Shown: positions 1-6,070, counted from the stretch's first letter. The stretch is DNA of 6,908 nucleotides from Pseudomonadota bacterium (GCA_023390675.1 JAEWCK010000200.1:1-6908), one strand, 5' to 3'. A program made the numbers and translations. The notes: generated by a model not told the origin, from the sequence alone.

Positions 1-9
1 GATACTGGG

Positions 10-27
10 CCCCGGCCTTCGCCGGGG
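10..27 (-). terminator. GC-rich hairpin after the M15 peptidase gene, possible terminator or repeat
   Basis: A perfect 7-bp inverted repeat (CCCCGGC / GCCGGGG) has a 4-base loop (CTTC on the plus strand, GAAG on the minus strand). It lies 22 bases past the stop codon of the minus-strand peptidase gene, so it could end or stabilise that transcript. No T-run follows on the minus strand, so it is not a classic intrinsic terminator. It could equally be a dispersed intergenic palindrome, and the window edge hides what lies beyond it. Confidence 0.4.
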
Positions 28-49
28 AACGGTAGTCTGGTGTTCAGGC

Positions 50-859
50 TCAGTGGCCGTCGGCGCTCCAGTGCGGCGGGTCGCTGAGGAGCTTGAGAAC
101 GCCGTAGCTCGCGCCGACCTTGTGAAGATCCTTGTTGGCGTCGCCGGCGCGCGGTGCGCCGATTTCGACGGTCTTGCCCGTCTTGTCCCTGATCTTGAGC
201 GTGCCGTTCCAGCCGATCGTCATGTCGACCGCGGTGCCGGCGATGTGGTTCGAGGTGAGCAAGGGCTCATAGGCGATTGCGAACAGGTCGACCATTTCCT
301 GCGCGCCCTTCCTCGATTTTGCGAGGTCGCCGTGATCCCATTTGATCGCGCAGCCCGCGACCGCGGGCACGTCCTTTGGCGCGACGCTGCCCTTCGCGAC
401 GCACCAGCAATAATGCATCAGGTGCGCGCGGGTCTTGTTGCGGCGGGTGGCAGAGACGCGCACATCGGCGCCCGCGGCCTTCAATGCCGTGACGAAGGCA
501 GTCGCGTTCTCGCGGAAGGGCGAAGCGAGATCGGCAAGCGCATTGCTGTTGGGATATTTGGCCTGATTGGCGCGCCACCAGTCGCCGCCCGAAAGCAGTA
601 GCGTGAAACCCTGGCCCGAATCGAGCGCGGTCCGGGTCCTGCCGCCCGGATCGATCCGCCCGTCGGGGTTCTGGATGCCGACGACATCCTTCTGATAGGC
701 CTGGATCGCGAGGATCGTGTCGACATCGACAATGCCGTCGGCGGCGAGCGGGGGTTCGCCCTGCGCCGCGAGATATTTGTTGAGCAGCTTCTCGACCGTC
801 AGCACGTCCGCCGACTTGTTGACTCCGCCGCTGCCCACCGATGCGCTGATGCTCGCCAT
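50..859 (-). CDS. M15-family zinc peptidase with N-terminal peptidoglycan-binding-like domain
   Basis: A 269-residue protein predicted to cleave peptidoglycan peptides. Residues about 5-80 look like a peptidoglycan-binding repeat (GGVNKSADVLTVEKLLN, then DGIVDVDTILAIQAYQ). The C-terminal domain has the M15 metal motif SNHIAGTAVD at 203-212, giving zinc ligands H205 and D212, and ends with DPPHW, giving the third ligand H263 and a likely catalytic D260 three residues before it. Asp at that site and the DPPHW ending fit the L-Ala-D-Glu endopeptidase type (M15C, phage-endolysin-like) better than VanX/VanY carboxypeptidases, which use Glu. The N-terminus MASISASVGSGGVNKS has no signal peptide or membrane segment, so how it reaches the wall is unclear. 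Three Cys (151, 153, 170) sit between the Arg-rich SATRRNK stretch and the metal motif. AGGGGCAAGGCG precedes the ATG. It lies 51 bases after purB and may be co-transcribed. Catalytic assignment is by motif only. Confidence 0.85.
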   Translation of the reverse strand: MASISASVGSGGVNKSADVLTVEKLLNKYLAAQGEPPLAADGIVDVDTILAIQAYQKDVVGIQNPDGRIDPGGRTRTALDSGQGFTLLLSGGDWWRANQAKYPNSNALADLASPFRENATAFVTALKAAGADVRVSATRRNKTRAHLMHYCWCVAKGSVAPKDVPAVAGCAIKWDHGDLAKSRKGAQEMVDLFAIAYEPLLTSNHIAGTAVDMTIGWNGTLKIRDKTGKTVEIGAPRAGDANKDLHKVGASYGVLKLLSDPPHWSADGH

Positions 860-910
860 CGCCTTGCCCCTGTTGCCCGGGGAGAGGCTAATCGGCGATT
901 CCCTACATTG

Positions 911-2224
911 CTAGCGCGCGAACACCCGCTCGAAGATCGTGTCGACGTGGCGGAGGTGGTAGCCGAGGTCGAACTTGTCCTCGAGCTCCTCAGGGCTCAG
1001 CGCGGCGGTCACCTCGGGGTCGGCCTTCAATAGCTCGAGCAGCGAGAGCTGACCGTCCGATTCCCACACCTTCATCGCGTTGCGCTGGACGAGGCGATAG
1101 GCGTCCTCGCGGCTGACGCCTGCCTGCGTCAGCGCGAGCAGCACGCGCTGCGAGTGGACGAGCCCGCCCATGCGATCGAGATTCTTCTGCATGCGTTCGG
1201 GGTAGACTAGCAGCTTGTCGATCACCCCGGTGAGGCGCGCGAGCGCGAAGTCGAGCGTAATCGTCGCATCGGGCCCGATATAGCGCTCGACCGAGGAGTG
1301 GCTGATGTCGCGCTCGTGCCACAAAGCGACATTCTCGAGCGCGGGCGTGACGTAGCCGCGAACCATGCGCGCGAGGCCGGTGAGATTCTCGGTCAGCACG
1401 GGATTGCGCTTGTGCGGCATCGCCGAGCTGCCCTTCTGGCCGGGCGAGAAATATTCCTCGGCCTCGAGCACTTCGGTGCGCTGCAGGTGGCGGACCTCGA
1501 CCGCGAGGCGCTCGATCGACGAGGCAATCACGCCGAGCGTCGCGAAGAACATTGCATGGCGATCGCGCGGGATGACTTGCGTGGAGACTGGCTCGACCGA
1601 GAGGCCGAGCTTCGCCGCGACATGCGCCTCCACGCGCGGATCGATATTGGCGAAGGTGCCGACCGCGCCCGAGATTGCACAAGTAGCGATGTCCGCGCGC
1701 GCTGCGACGAGGCGCTCGCGGTTGCGCCTGAACTCGGCATAGGCCTCGGCGAGCTTGAGGCCGAAGGTGACCGGCTCGGCATGGATGCCGTGGCTGCGGC
1801 CGATCGTCGGCGTGAGCTTGTGCTCCCTTGCGCGGCGCTCGAGCACTTCGAGCAGCTTGTCGAGATCGGCGATCAGAACGTCCGAGGCGCGCGCGAGCTG
1901 GACCGCGAGCGCCGTGTCGAGCACATCCGAACTGGTCATGCCCTGGTGCATGAAGCGCGCTTCCTCGCCGACATGCTCGGCGACCCAAGTGAGGAAGGCG
2001 ATGACGTCGTGCTTGGTGACGGCCTCGATCGCGTCGATCGCGGGCACGTCGATCGCCGGATTGGTCGCCCACCAGTCCCACAGCGCTTTGGCCGCGCTCT
2101 TCGGTACCACGCCGAGCTCGGCGAGCGCGTCGGTCGCGTGCGCCTCGATCTCGAACCAGATGCGGAAACGCGCTTCGGGTGACCAGATCGCGGTCATCTC
2201 GGGGCGCGAATAGCGGGGGACCAT
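911..2224 (-). CDS. purB: Adenylosuccinate lyase
   Basis: A cytoplasmic enzyme of purine synthesis. It removes fumarate from SAICAR to give AICAR, and from adenylosuccinate to give AMP. The 437 residues match the shorter Bacillus-type PurB (about 430) rather than the longer E. coli form. Fumarase/aspartase superfamily landmarks are present: KHDVIAF with H72, HQGMTSSDVLDTA at about 93-105, GRSHGIHAEPVTFG with catalytic H145, and the signature loop GSSAMPHKRNP at about 265-275 with the catalytic Ser. An open frame continues upstream to 2320, but the start at 2224 is preferred. It is preceded by AAAGGAAG at good spacing, and MVPRYSRPEM is the family N-terminus, whereas the 32 extra residues look like untranslated leader. 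The peptidase gene follows on the same strand without an obvious terminator between them. The identification is secure. Confidence 0.97.
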   Translation of the reverse strand: MVPRYSRPEMTAIWSPEARFRIWFEIEAHATDALAELGVVPKSAAKALWDWWATNPAIDVPAIDAIEAVTKHDVIAFLTWVAEHVGEEARFMHQGMTSSDVLDTALAVQLARASDVLIADLDKLLEVLERRAREHKLTPTIGRSHGIHAEPVTFGLKLAEAYAEFRRNRERLVAARADIATCAISGAVGTFANIDPRVEAHVAAKLGLSVEPVSTQVIPRDRHAMFFATLGVIASSIERLAVEVRHLQRTEVLEAEEYFSPGQKGSSAMPHKRNPVLTENLTGLARMVRGYVTPALENVALWHERDISHSSVERYIGPDATITLDFALARLTGVIDKLLVYPERMQKNLDRMGGLVHSQRVLLALTQAGVSREDAYRLVQRNAMKVWESDGQLSLLELLKADPEVTAALSPEELEDKFDLGYHLRHVDTIFERVFAR

Positions 2225-2249
2225 GGGCTTCCTTTCAACGCGGACCGCC

Positions 2250-2265
2250 GTGACAAAGACGTCAC
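2250..2265. promoter_or_regulatory. Inverted repeat GTGAC-N6-GTCAC upstream of purB, possible operator
   Basis: GTGAC at 2250-2254 and GTCAC at 2261-2265 form a 5-bp dyad with a 6-base spacer, about 25 bases before the purB start codon. The flanks CCGTGAC and GTCACACGG extend the symmetry if one base is bulged. The position suits a repressor site or a 5'-UTR stem for purB. The half-site resembles CRP/FNR-type TGTGA, but the spacing is not theirs. No regulator can be named from the sequence. Confidence 0.25.
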
Positions 2266-2356
2266 ACGGCAAACGAAATGCGACGAGGCGGCCACTAGCA
2301 GGGGCGAGCCGAGCTCGCAACGGCTGAAATCTGGAACATCATTCCCAGATCAAGCA

Positions 2357-2385
2357 TTGAACATGCGAACCTGCACAGAATTAAA
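2357..2385 (+). promoter_or_regulatory. Weak candidate sigma-70-type promoter for the EF-hand gene
   Basis: TTGAAC at 2357-2362 is followed after 17 bases by ATTAAA at 2380-2385, about 50 bases before the EF-hand start codon. The stretch 2340-2430 is clearly more AT-rich than the rest of the window, as expected for a promoter region. The -35 matches well but the -10 matches TATAAT poorly, so this is only a placement guess. An inverted repeat CAGAA-N6-TTCTG (2376-2391) overlaps it. Confidence 0.2.
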
Positions 2386-2434
2386 CTTCTGAACCGTAAT
2401 AGTTGTATTGAAGTAAACAGAGGAGCCCTTTCAA

Positions 2435-3082
2435 ATGTTGAAGCACGTTCTTCTCGCCTCGTCTATGCTGATTGCTGCCCCTGCCTTTGCGCAGGAGACG
2501 CCGAAGCCTGACACGCAGGCGGAACAACAGCAGACGCAGGCGCAGGACCAGGCCAAGCCTGAGACCCATACCGCGGCGACCGACGACGCCCAGCCGGGCA
2601 CGCAGAATGCGCGGGACCAGGCGACCACCGCGCAGGCGGCGCCGCAGCCGGCTCAGCCGACTCAGGGCGCTCCGGCCTCGACCGTGGCCCAGACCTCTCC
2701 GCCGGCCGACACGAATGCGCAGCCCGCCGCGACGGCGAGCGCCGCGCAGCCGGGCCAGCCCACGACTCCGCAGAAGGCCGAGACCGCGGCGGCTACGCCC
2801 GCCCAGCCTTCGCAGCCCGCTGCGTCGCAGGAGCAGGTCGCGCAGGCGGTCGGCAAGGATTTCGGCACCTATGACAAGGACGCCAATAACGGGCTCGACA
2901 AGACCGAGTTTGCGGCGTGGATGAGCAATTTGCGCAAGGCTGCCGAGCCCAATTTCGCGCCGGGCACGCCCGAGGCGAACGCCTGGAGCGAGCAGGCCTT
3001 CACGCAGGCCGACACCGACAAGAGCGCTTCGATCACCAAGCAGGAGCTGACGGTGTTCCTGACGCCGAAGCAGCCCTCGTAA
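2435..3082 (+). CDS. Secreted EF-hand protein with Gln/Ala/Pro/Thr-rich linker
   Basis: A 215-residue exported protein predicted to bind calcium in the periplasm or outside the cell. A Sec signal peptide is clear: MLKH, a hydrophobic core, then APAFA cut before Q20. Residues about 20-135 are low-complexity, rich in Gln, Ala, Pro and Thr, and probably disordered. Two EF-hand loops follow. Loop 1 at 147-158 (DKDANNGLDKTE) has all the acidic and Asn ligands, with Gly at loop position 7 rather than 6. Loop 2 at 193-204 (DTDKSASITKQE) keeps D1, D3, S5, T9 and E12 but has Ala where Gly is usual, so it may bind more weakly. AGGAG ends 9 bases before the ATG. The gene stands alone, divergent from purB and convergent with the radC group. 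Similar secreted EF-hand proteins are common in sphingomonads, and no partner or specific role can be read from this window. Confidence 0.85.
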   Translation: MLKHVLLASSMLIAAPAFAQETPKPDTQAEQQQTQAQDQAKPETHTAATDDAQPGTQNARDQATTAQAAPQPAQPTQGAPASTVAQTSPPADTNAQPAATASAAQPGQPTTPQKAETAAATPAQPSQPAASQEQVAQAVGKDFGTYDKDANNGLDKTEFAAWMSNLRKAAEPNFAPGTPEANAWSEQAFTQADTDKSASITKQELTVFLTPKQPS

Positions 3083-3115
3083 CTTTCCGCGCCCCACGCA
3101 TGGCGCACTCCCGAG

Positions 3116-3146
3116 CGGCCGCCGGACTTGCCTCCGGCGGTCGTTT
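3116..3146 (+). terminator. Hairpin terminator between convergent genes
   Basis: CGGCCGCCGGA (3116-3126) pairs with TCCGGCGGTCG (3133-3143) through 11 positions with one G-T wobble and a 6-base loop, followed by TTT. It lies 33 bases after the EF-hand stop codon. The same structure begins 8 bases past the stop of the minus-strand 32-codon gene, so it may serve both directions, although only the plus strand has even a short T-run. Confidence 0.5.
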
Positions 3147-3151
3147 GCGCG

Positions 3152-3250
3152 TCAGAAGAACAGGCGGATCGCCCAGGCGACGAGGCCGAGCGCGGCGACG
3201 CTGGCGAGCCAGATCAGCGCGAACCAGCCCCATTGCCGCGCACGCGGCAT
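3152..3250 (-). CDS. 32-residue single-span membrane protein, DUF2474-like, coupled to radC
   Basis: A very short gene encoding MPRARQWGWFALIWLASV followed by a hydrophobic stretch and the ending RLFF. A basic N-terminus (residues 2-5) precedes one membrane span at about 8-30, so the N-terminus is probably cytoplasmic. The pattern W-G-W-F-x-L-I-W-x-x-S-V-A-A-L-x-x-V-A resembles the DUF2474 small membrane proteins (about 40 residues), some of which are small subunits found beside cytochrome bd-type quinol oxidases. That resemblance is from memory. No oxidase gene is in this window. Its ATG shares one base with the radC stop (TGATG on the minus strand), the arrangement expected for translational coupling. 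The hydrophobic composition, sensible topology and overlap argue that it is real, though a gene this short may be missed by gene callers. Confidence 0.6.
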   Translation of the reverse strand: MPRARQWGWFALIWLASVAALGLVAWAIRLFF

Positions 3251-3930
3251 CAGATCAGGCCCTGCGCGCGGAGCGAACTGTGGCCCTCGGCCCCGAGGAT
3301 GATGTGGTCGTGGACGGTGACGCCGAGGCGCTTGCCGGCCTCGGCGATCTGGCGCGTGATCTCGATATCCGCGCGGCTGGGGGAGGGGTCGCCCGAGGGA
3401 TGGTTGTGGACGAGGATCAATGCCGCCGAGCCGAGATCGATCGCGCGGCGAACGACTTCGCGGACATAGACTGCGGTCTCGTCGATCGTGCCTTCGTTCA
3501 TCAGCTCGTCGCGGATCAACATGTTGCGCGAGTTGAGGTGGAGGACGCGGAAGCGCTCGACTGCGTGGTGCGCCATGTCGGCGCGGAGATAATCGAGCAG
3601 CGCCTGCCAGTTGGCGAGGACCGGGCGCTCGGCGACCTCGGCGCGGAGCAGGCGGAGCGCGGCGGCATGCGCTGCCTTCAACGCTGCGACGCTGGTCTCG
3701 CCCATGCCGGGGAAGCGCGCGAGGGATTCGGCATCGGCAGTGAGCAGCCCGGCGATTCCGCCGAATTCGTGGAGCAGCGCCTTGGCGAGCGGCTTGGTGT
3801 CGCGGCGCGGGATGGCGAGCGCGAGGAGATATTCGATAAGCTCGTGGTCGAGCAGCGCATCCGGTCCTCCCTCGAACAGCCGCTGGCGCAGGCGCGCGCG
3901 GTGGCCGGTATTGTCGGGGGTTTCGGGCAT
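3250..3930 (-). CDS. radC: RadC family JAB/MPN-domain protein
   Basis: A 226-residue RadC homologue, close to the usual length of about 220-230. The N-terminal half holds a helix-hairpin-helix DNA-binding-like element (ARFPGMGETSVAALKAA, about 71-87). The C-terminal half is the MPN/JAMM metalloprotease-like domain with every motif residue present: E146 (MNEGT) and the H175-N-H177-x7-S185-x2-D188 block in HNHPSGDPSPSRAD. RadC was named for DNA repair, but that role is disputed and the substrate is unknown. The start at 3930 (MPETPDNTGHRARLRQRL) is chosen because this is where family-like sequence begins, yet no clear ribosome site precedes it. A GTG at 3972 would add 14 low-complexity residues and does have GGGGAGG before it, supplied by the palindrome at 3975-3999. 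OsmC lies upstream and the 32-residue gene is coupled downstream. Confidence 0.93.
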   Translation of the reverse strand: MPETPDNTGHRARLRQRLFEGGPDALLDHELIEYLLALAIPRRDTKPLAKALLHEFGGIAGLLTADAESLARFPGMGETSVAALKAAHAAALRLLRAEVAERPVLANWQALLDYLRADMAHHAVERFRVLHLNSRNMLIRDELMNEGTIDETAVYVREVVRRAIDLGSAALILVHNHPSGDPSPSRADIEITRQIAEAGKRLGVTVHDHIILGAEGHSSLRAQGLI

Positions 3931-3974
3931 GGGCGGGTTGTGCGGGGGAAGTGAGGGCGGCGCAAGAGCCACCC

Positions 3975-3999
3975 AATCCTCCCCGTGCCGGGGAGGATT
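3975..3999. repeat. Perfect intergenic palindrome of sphingomonad type
   Basis: AATCCTCCCC (3975-3984) and GGGGAGGATT (3990-3999) are exact inverted repeats of 10 bp with a 5-base loop (GTGCC). It begins directly at the osmC stop codon on the minus strand. Palindromes of this CCTCCCCGGnACGGGGAGG form are, from memory, scattered between genes in sphingomonad and related genomes. It may act as a 3' end or stability element for the osmC transcript. No T-run follows on the minus strand. Its GGGGAGG arm lies 5 bases before an in-frame GTG of radC (3972). Confidence 0.65.
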
Positions 4000-4464
4000 T
4001 TAGATCTCTACGAACTCCGGCTCGTAGCTGACCGGGAAGTTCACCGACCTGGCGATGAAGCAGAACCGGTGCACTTCGTGGTGAATCGCCTCGGCCCGCG
4101 CGAGGTCGGCGCCGCGCTCGACTTCGATCCGCGGGCGCAGCGTCGCGCGGAGGAAGCGGCCGGCGCCGTTCTTCTCGGTCTCGCCCACGCCCTCGGGCGT
4201 ATCGGCATAGCTCAGCACGACGATTCCGGCGCTGGAGGCCAGATGCAGATACCAGAGCATGTGGCACGCCGCGAGCGCCGAGAGGAGCAGGTCCTCGGGA
4301 TTGGGCCTGGCCGGATCGCCGCCGAGCAGCGGGTCGTTCGAGCAGTGGATCACCGGCTTGCCGGGGGTGCGCACTTCCCAGGTCCGATCGTATCCGCGAT
4401 AGGTCCGCGTGCCTTCGCCGCGATTCCCGGTCCAGACGATCGTCGAATGATAGGCGTGCTCCAT
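4000..4464 (-). CDS. OsmC family protein (probable thiol peroxidase)
   Basis: A 154-residue cytoplasmic protein of the OsmC/Ohr superfamily, whose members reduce organic hydroperoxides with a reactive Cys pair. The two expected cysteines are C67 (NPEDLLLSALAACHMLW) and C135 (VHRFCFIARSVNFPV), and E57 in NPEDLL matches the conserved Glu near the reactive site. A third Cys, C41 (VIHCSNDPLL), is extra. The C-terminus VSYEPEFVEI is a typical family end. It is closer to the general OsmC branch than to Ohr, so its oxidant substrate is uncertain. The start at 4464 is preferred over an in-frame ATG at 4533: GGAGGGAG lies at good distance before it and MEHAYHSTIVWTG reads as the beta-strand start of the family, while the 23 extra residues do not. 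It is divergent from atpI and upstream of radC, with no evident functional link to either. Confidence 0.88.
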   Translation of the reverse strand: MEHAYHSTIVWTGNRGEGTRTYRGYDRTWEVRTPGKPVIHCSNDPLLGGDPARPNPEDLLLSALAACHMLWYLHLASSAGIVVLSYADTPEGVGETEKNGAGRFLRATLRPRIEVERGADLARAEAIHHEVHRFCFIARSVNFPVSYEPEFVEI

Positions 4465-4517
4465 GGCGTGCTCCCTCCGCCGAGCCCCGTGCGCCGGACA
4501 CGCGGCGGACGCAATGG

Positions 4518-4546
4518 TTGACTCGTCCGCCACCCCTTCCTAAAGC
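4518..4546 (+). promoter_or_regulatory. Candidate promoter of the atp F0 operon
   Basis: TTGACT (4518-4523, five of six matches to TTGACA) is followed at exactly 17 bases by TAAAGC (4541-4546, a poor -10). This would start transcription near 4553, leaving a leader of about 65 bases before atpI. It is the best sigma-70-like pair I found in the osmC-atpI gap. The weak -10 keeps confidence low. Confidence 0.35.
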
Positions 4547-4619
4547 GCCCCTGCCTTGGCGGGCTCGCCCTTAGGCGCATGCGTTTCGCCCTGCCGGAAG
4601 CGGCATATGGGAGAACGAG

Positions 4620-4937
4620 ATGGCCGAAGAAGAGCCCGGACTGGACCCCTTGCCTGAGGATGCCCGACTGAACTCGCTCGACGAGCGATTGCGGCGAGCC
4701 AAATCGGGCGAGGCGATCAGGGCCGGCGGCGGTGAGGACAAGGGCGAAGACGACTATCGCCTGGGCAACCGCGTGCTGGCCGAGCTGATCGGCGGTATGG
4801 CCGGAGGTGCGCTGATCGGGTGGGTGCTCGATCGGTTTCTGGGCACTTCCCCATGGCTCCTGCTCGCGCTGCTCTTTCTGGGCACGATAGCTGCGTTCAG
4901 GAACATCATCAGGATTTCGAACAAGCGCTCGGAGTGA
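4620..4937 (+). CDS. atpI: F0F1 ATP synthase assembly protein AtpI
   Basis: A 105-residue inner-membrane protein of the AtpI/AtpZ family, implicated in assembling the c-ring and possibly in magnesium supply. It is not part of the finished enzyme. The first 47 residues are hydrophilic and acidic/basic, typical of alphaproteobacterial AtpI. Two membrane spans follow at about 51-73 (with the small-residue run IGGMAGGALIGW) and 78-96. They are joined by the short DRFLGTSPW loop, with a basic C-terminal tail (RNIIRISNKRSE). GGGAG sits 6 bases before the ATG. It is the first gene of the F0 operon, 39 bases before atpB, and the location itself strongly supports the identification. Confidence 0.9.
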   Translation: MAEEEPGLDPLPEDARLNSLDERLRRAKSGEAIRAGGGEDKGEDDYRLGNRVLAELIGGMAGGALIGWVLDRFLGTSPWLLLALLFLGTIAAFRNIIRISNKRSE

Positions 4938-4976
4938 CTCTTCGGGCGCTTTGGCTAATGAGGCGGACAAGCGAGC

Positions 4977-5762
4977 GTGGCGGCTGAATCAGGCAAGATC
5001 GACCCGATGCACCAGTTCGAGATCCAGACTGTCTGGGATCCGGGCTTCACGATCGGCGGTCACCATATCGTTCTGACCAATTCGGCGATCTGGATGGCCG
5101 CCGCGGCGATCCTGCTCTGGGCGTTCATGCTGATGGGCATGCGCCGCCAGGTGATCCCGACGCGCGGGCAGATGCTGGTCGAGAACTTCACCGGCTTCAT
5201 CACCAAGCTGGTCGACGACAGCATCGGCAAGGGCGGGCGAAAGTACCTGCCCTATATCTTCTCGCTATTCATGTTCATCCTGTTCGCCAACGTGCTCGGG
5301 CTGCTGCCCTTCGGGCTGATCGGCGTGCATCCCTTCACCTTCACCAGCCATTTCACGATCACCGGCGTGCTGGCGATCATGAGCTTCTCGATCGTGCTGA
5401 TCGTCGGCTTCTGGAAGCATGGGCTGAAGTTCTTCTCGCTGTTCGTGCCGCACGGCACTCCGCTGTGGCTGATCTGGCTGATCCCTGCGGTCGAGTTCGT
5501 CAGCTTCATGGTGCGCCCATTCTCGCTGGGCCTGCGACTGTTCGTCGCGATGATCGCGGGGCACATCCTGCTGAAGGTGCTCGCGGGCTTCGTGATCAAC
5601 GCCGGCAATGCGGGGCTCATCCCCGGGCTCGGCGTCGGCATACCCACCTTCGTGCTGATGGTCGGCATCTCGGCGCTCGAGCTGCTCGTCGCGGCCATCC
5701 AGGCCTATGTGTTTGCGCTGCTCACCTCGCTCTACATCCACGACGCCGAGCACTTGCACTGA
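4977..5762 (+). CDS. atpB: F0F1 ATP synthase subunit a
   Basis: A 261-residue integral membrane subunit forming the two proton half-channels beside the c-ring. The essential Arg is R187 in SLGLRLFVAMIAGH (E. coli R210), and Q242 in IQAYVFALLTSLYI corresponds to E. coli Q252. Hydrophobic spans are visible at about 36-54, 91-113, 126-147, 165-180, 183-207 and 222-254. An amphipathic stretch (QMLVENFTGFITKLVDD) follows the first span, as in the family. The start is GTG at 4977: MAAESGKIDPMHQF is what I recall of sphingomonad AtpB N-termini. An internal ATG at 5007 (MHQF) is the alternative, though neither has a strong ribosome site (GAGG lies 13 bases before the GTG). It is second in the operon and ends 49 bases before atpE. 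Confidence 0.96.
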   Translation: MAAESGKIDPMHQFEIQTVWDPGFTIGGHHIVLTNSAIWMAAAAILLWAFMLMGMRRQVIPTRGQMLVENFTGFITKLVDDSIGKGGRKYLPYIFSLFMFILFANVLGLLPFGLIGVHPFTFTSHFTITGVLAIMSFSIVLIVGFWKHGLKFFSLFVPHGTPLWLIWLIPAVEFVSFMVRPFSLGLRLFVAMIAGHILLKVLAGFVINAGNAGLIPGLGVGIPTFVLMVGISALELLVAAIQAYVFALLTSLYIHDAEHLH

Positions 5763-5811
5763 GTTTTTCGTACCGACTTAAACCACAACGCTTTTGAACC
5801 AGGAGTTACAA

Positions 5812-6063
5812 ATGGAACCGACCACCGCCAGCATGATCAGCCCCGAAGCCGCCAAGCTCATCGGCGCGGGCCTTGCCGCGATCGGCGCGGGCATGGCCGC
5901 GATCGGCGTGGGCAACGTCTTCGGCAGCTTCCTCGAGGGCGCGCTGCGCAACCCGGGCGCGGCTGATGGCCAGCAGGGCCGCCTGTTCATCGGCTTCGCG
6001 GCCGCCGAGCTTCTCGGCCTGCTGTCGTTCGTCGTCGCGATGATCCTGATCTTCGTCGCGTAA
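5812..6063 (+). CDS. atpE: F0F1 ATP synthase subunit c
   Basis: The 83-residue proteolipid that forms the rotating c-ring. It is a two-helix hairpin. Helix 1 (about 15-42) carries the small-residue packing series GAGLAAIGAGMAAIGVG. The polar loop is R46-N47-P48, which contacts F1. Helix 2 (about 57-81) carries the proton-binding carboxylate E66 in FAAAELLGLL. Leu follows E66, and the polar ligands of sodium-type rings are absent, so proton coupling is expected. The frame opens at a TTG at 5794, but the ATG at 5812 is chosen: AGGAG ends 6 bases before it, and METT-like short N-termini are normal. The AT-rich leader (5763-5811) with a strong ribosome site suits the high synthesis that a multi-copy subunit needs. 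A strong hairpin follows the stop codon. Confidence 0.97.
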   Translation: MEPTTASMISPEAAKLIGAGLAAIGAGMAAIGVGNVFGSFLEGALRNPGAADGQQGRLFIGFAAAELLGLLSFVVAMILIFVA

Positions 6064-6070
6064 CTTGTTG

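Noticed and set aside
2225..2320. Upstream extension of purB by 32 codons
   Set aside because: No family resemblance and no need for it: the ATG at 2224 has a good ribosome site and the expected N-terminus.
2500..2840. Possible tandem repeat in the Gln/Ala/Pro-rich coding region
   Set aside because: The composition is biased, but I could find no regular repeat unit or period.
2381..3097. Minus-strand Leu/Arg/Gly-rich frame opposite the EF-hand gene
   Set aside because: It mirrors the codon pattern of a well-supported plus-strand gene with signal peptide, ribosome site and EF-hands, and shows no domain of its own.
3251..4501. Long minus-strand open frame of over 400 codons covering radC and osmC
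   Set aside because: It is an Arg/Pro/Ala-rich out-of-frame reading of radC and osmC in high-GC DNA. Only its last 32 codons, which form the separate small membrane protein, look like a gene.
4465..4533. Upstream extension of the OsmC gene by 23 codons
   Set aside because: The added residues are not family-like, and the ATG at 4464 is preceded by GGAGGGAG.
4938..4976. Separate promoter or structured element between atpI and atpB
   Set aside because: The gap is only 39 bases, with no -35/-10 pair or stable stem. The genes are most simply one operon.
5755..5770. T-run after the atpB stop as a terminator
   Set aside because: GTTTTT follows the stop, but no convincing GC stem precedes it, and a stop in transcription here would cut the F0 operon.
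5794..5811. TTG start of atpE six codons upstream
   Set aside because: The AGGAG ribosome site lies inside this stretch, which only makes sense for the ATG at 5812.
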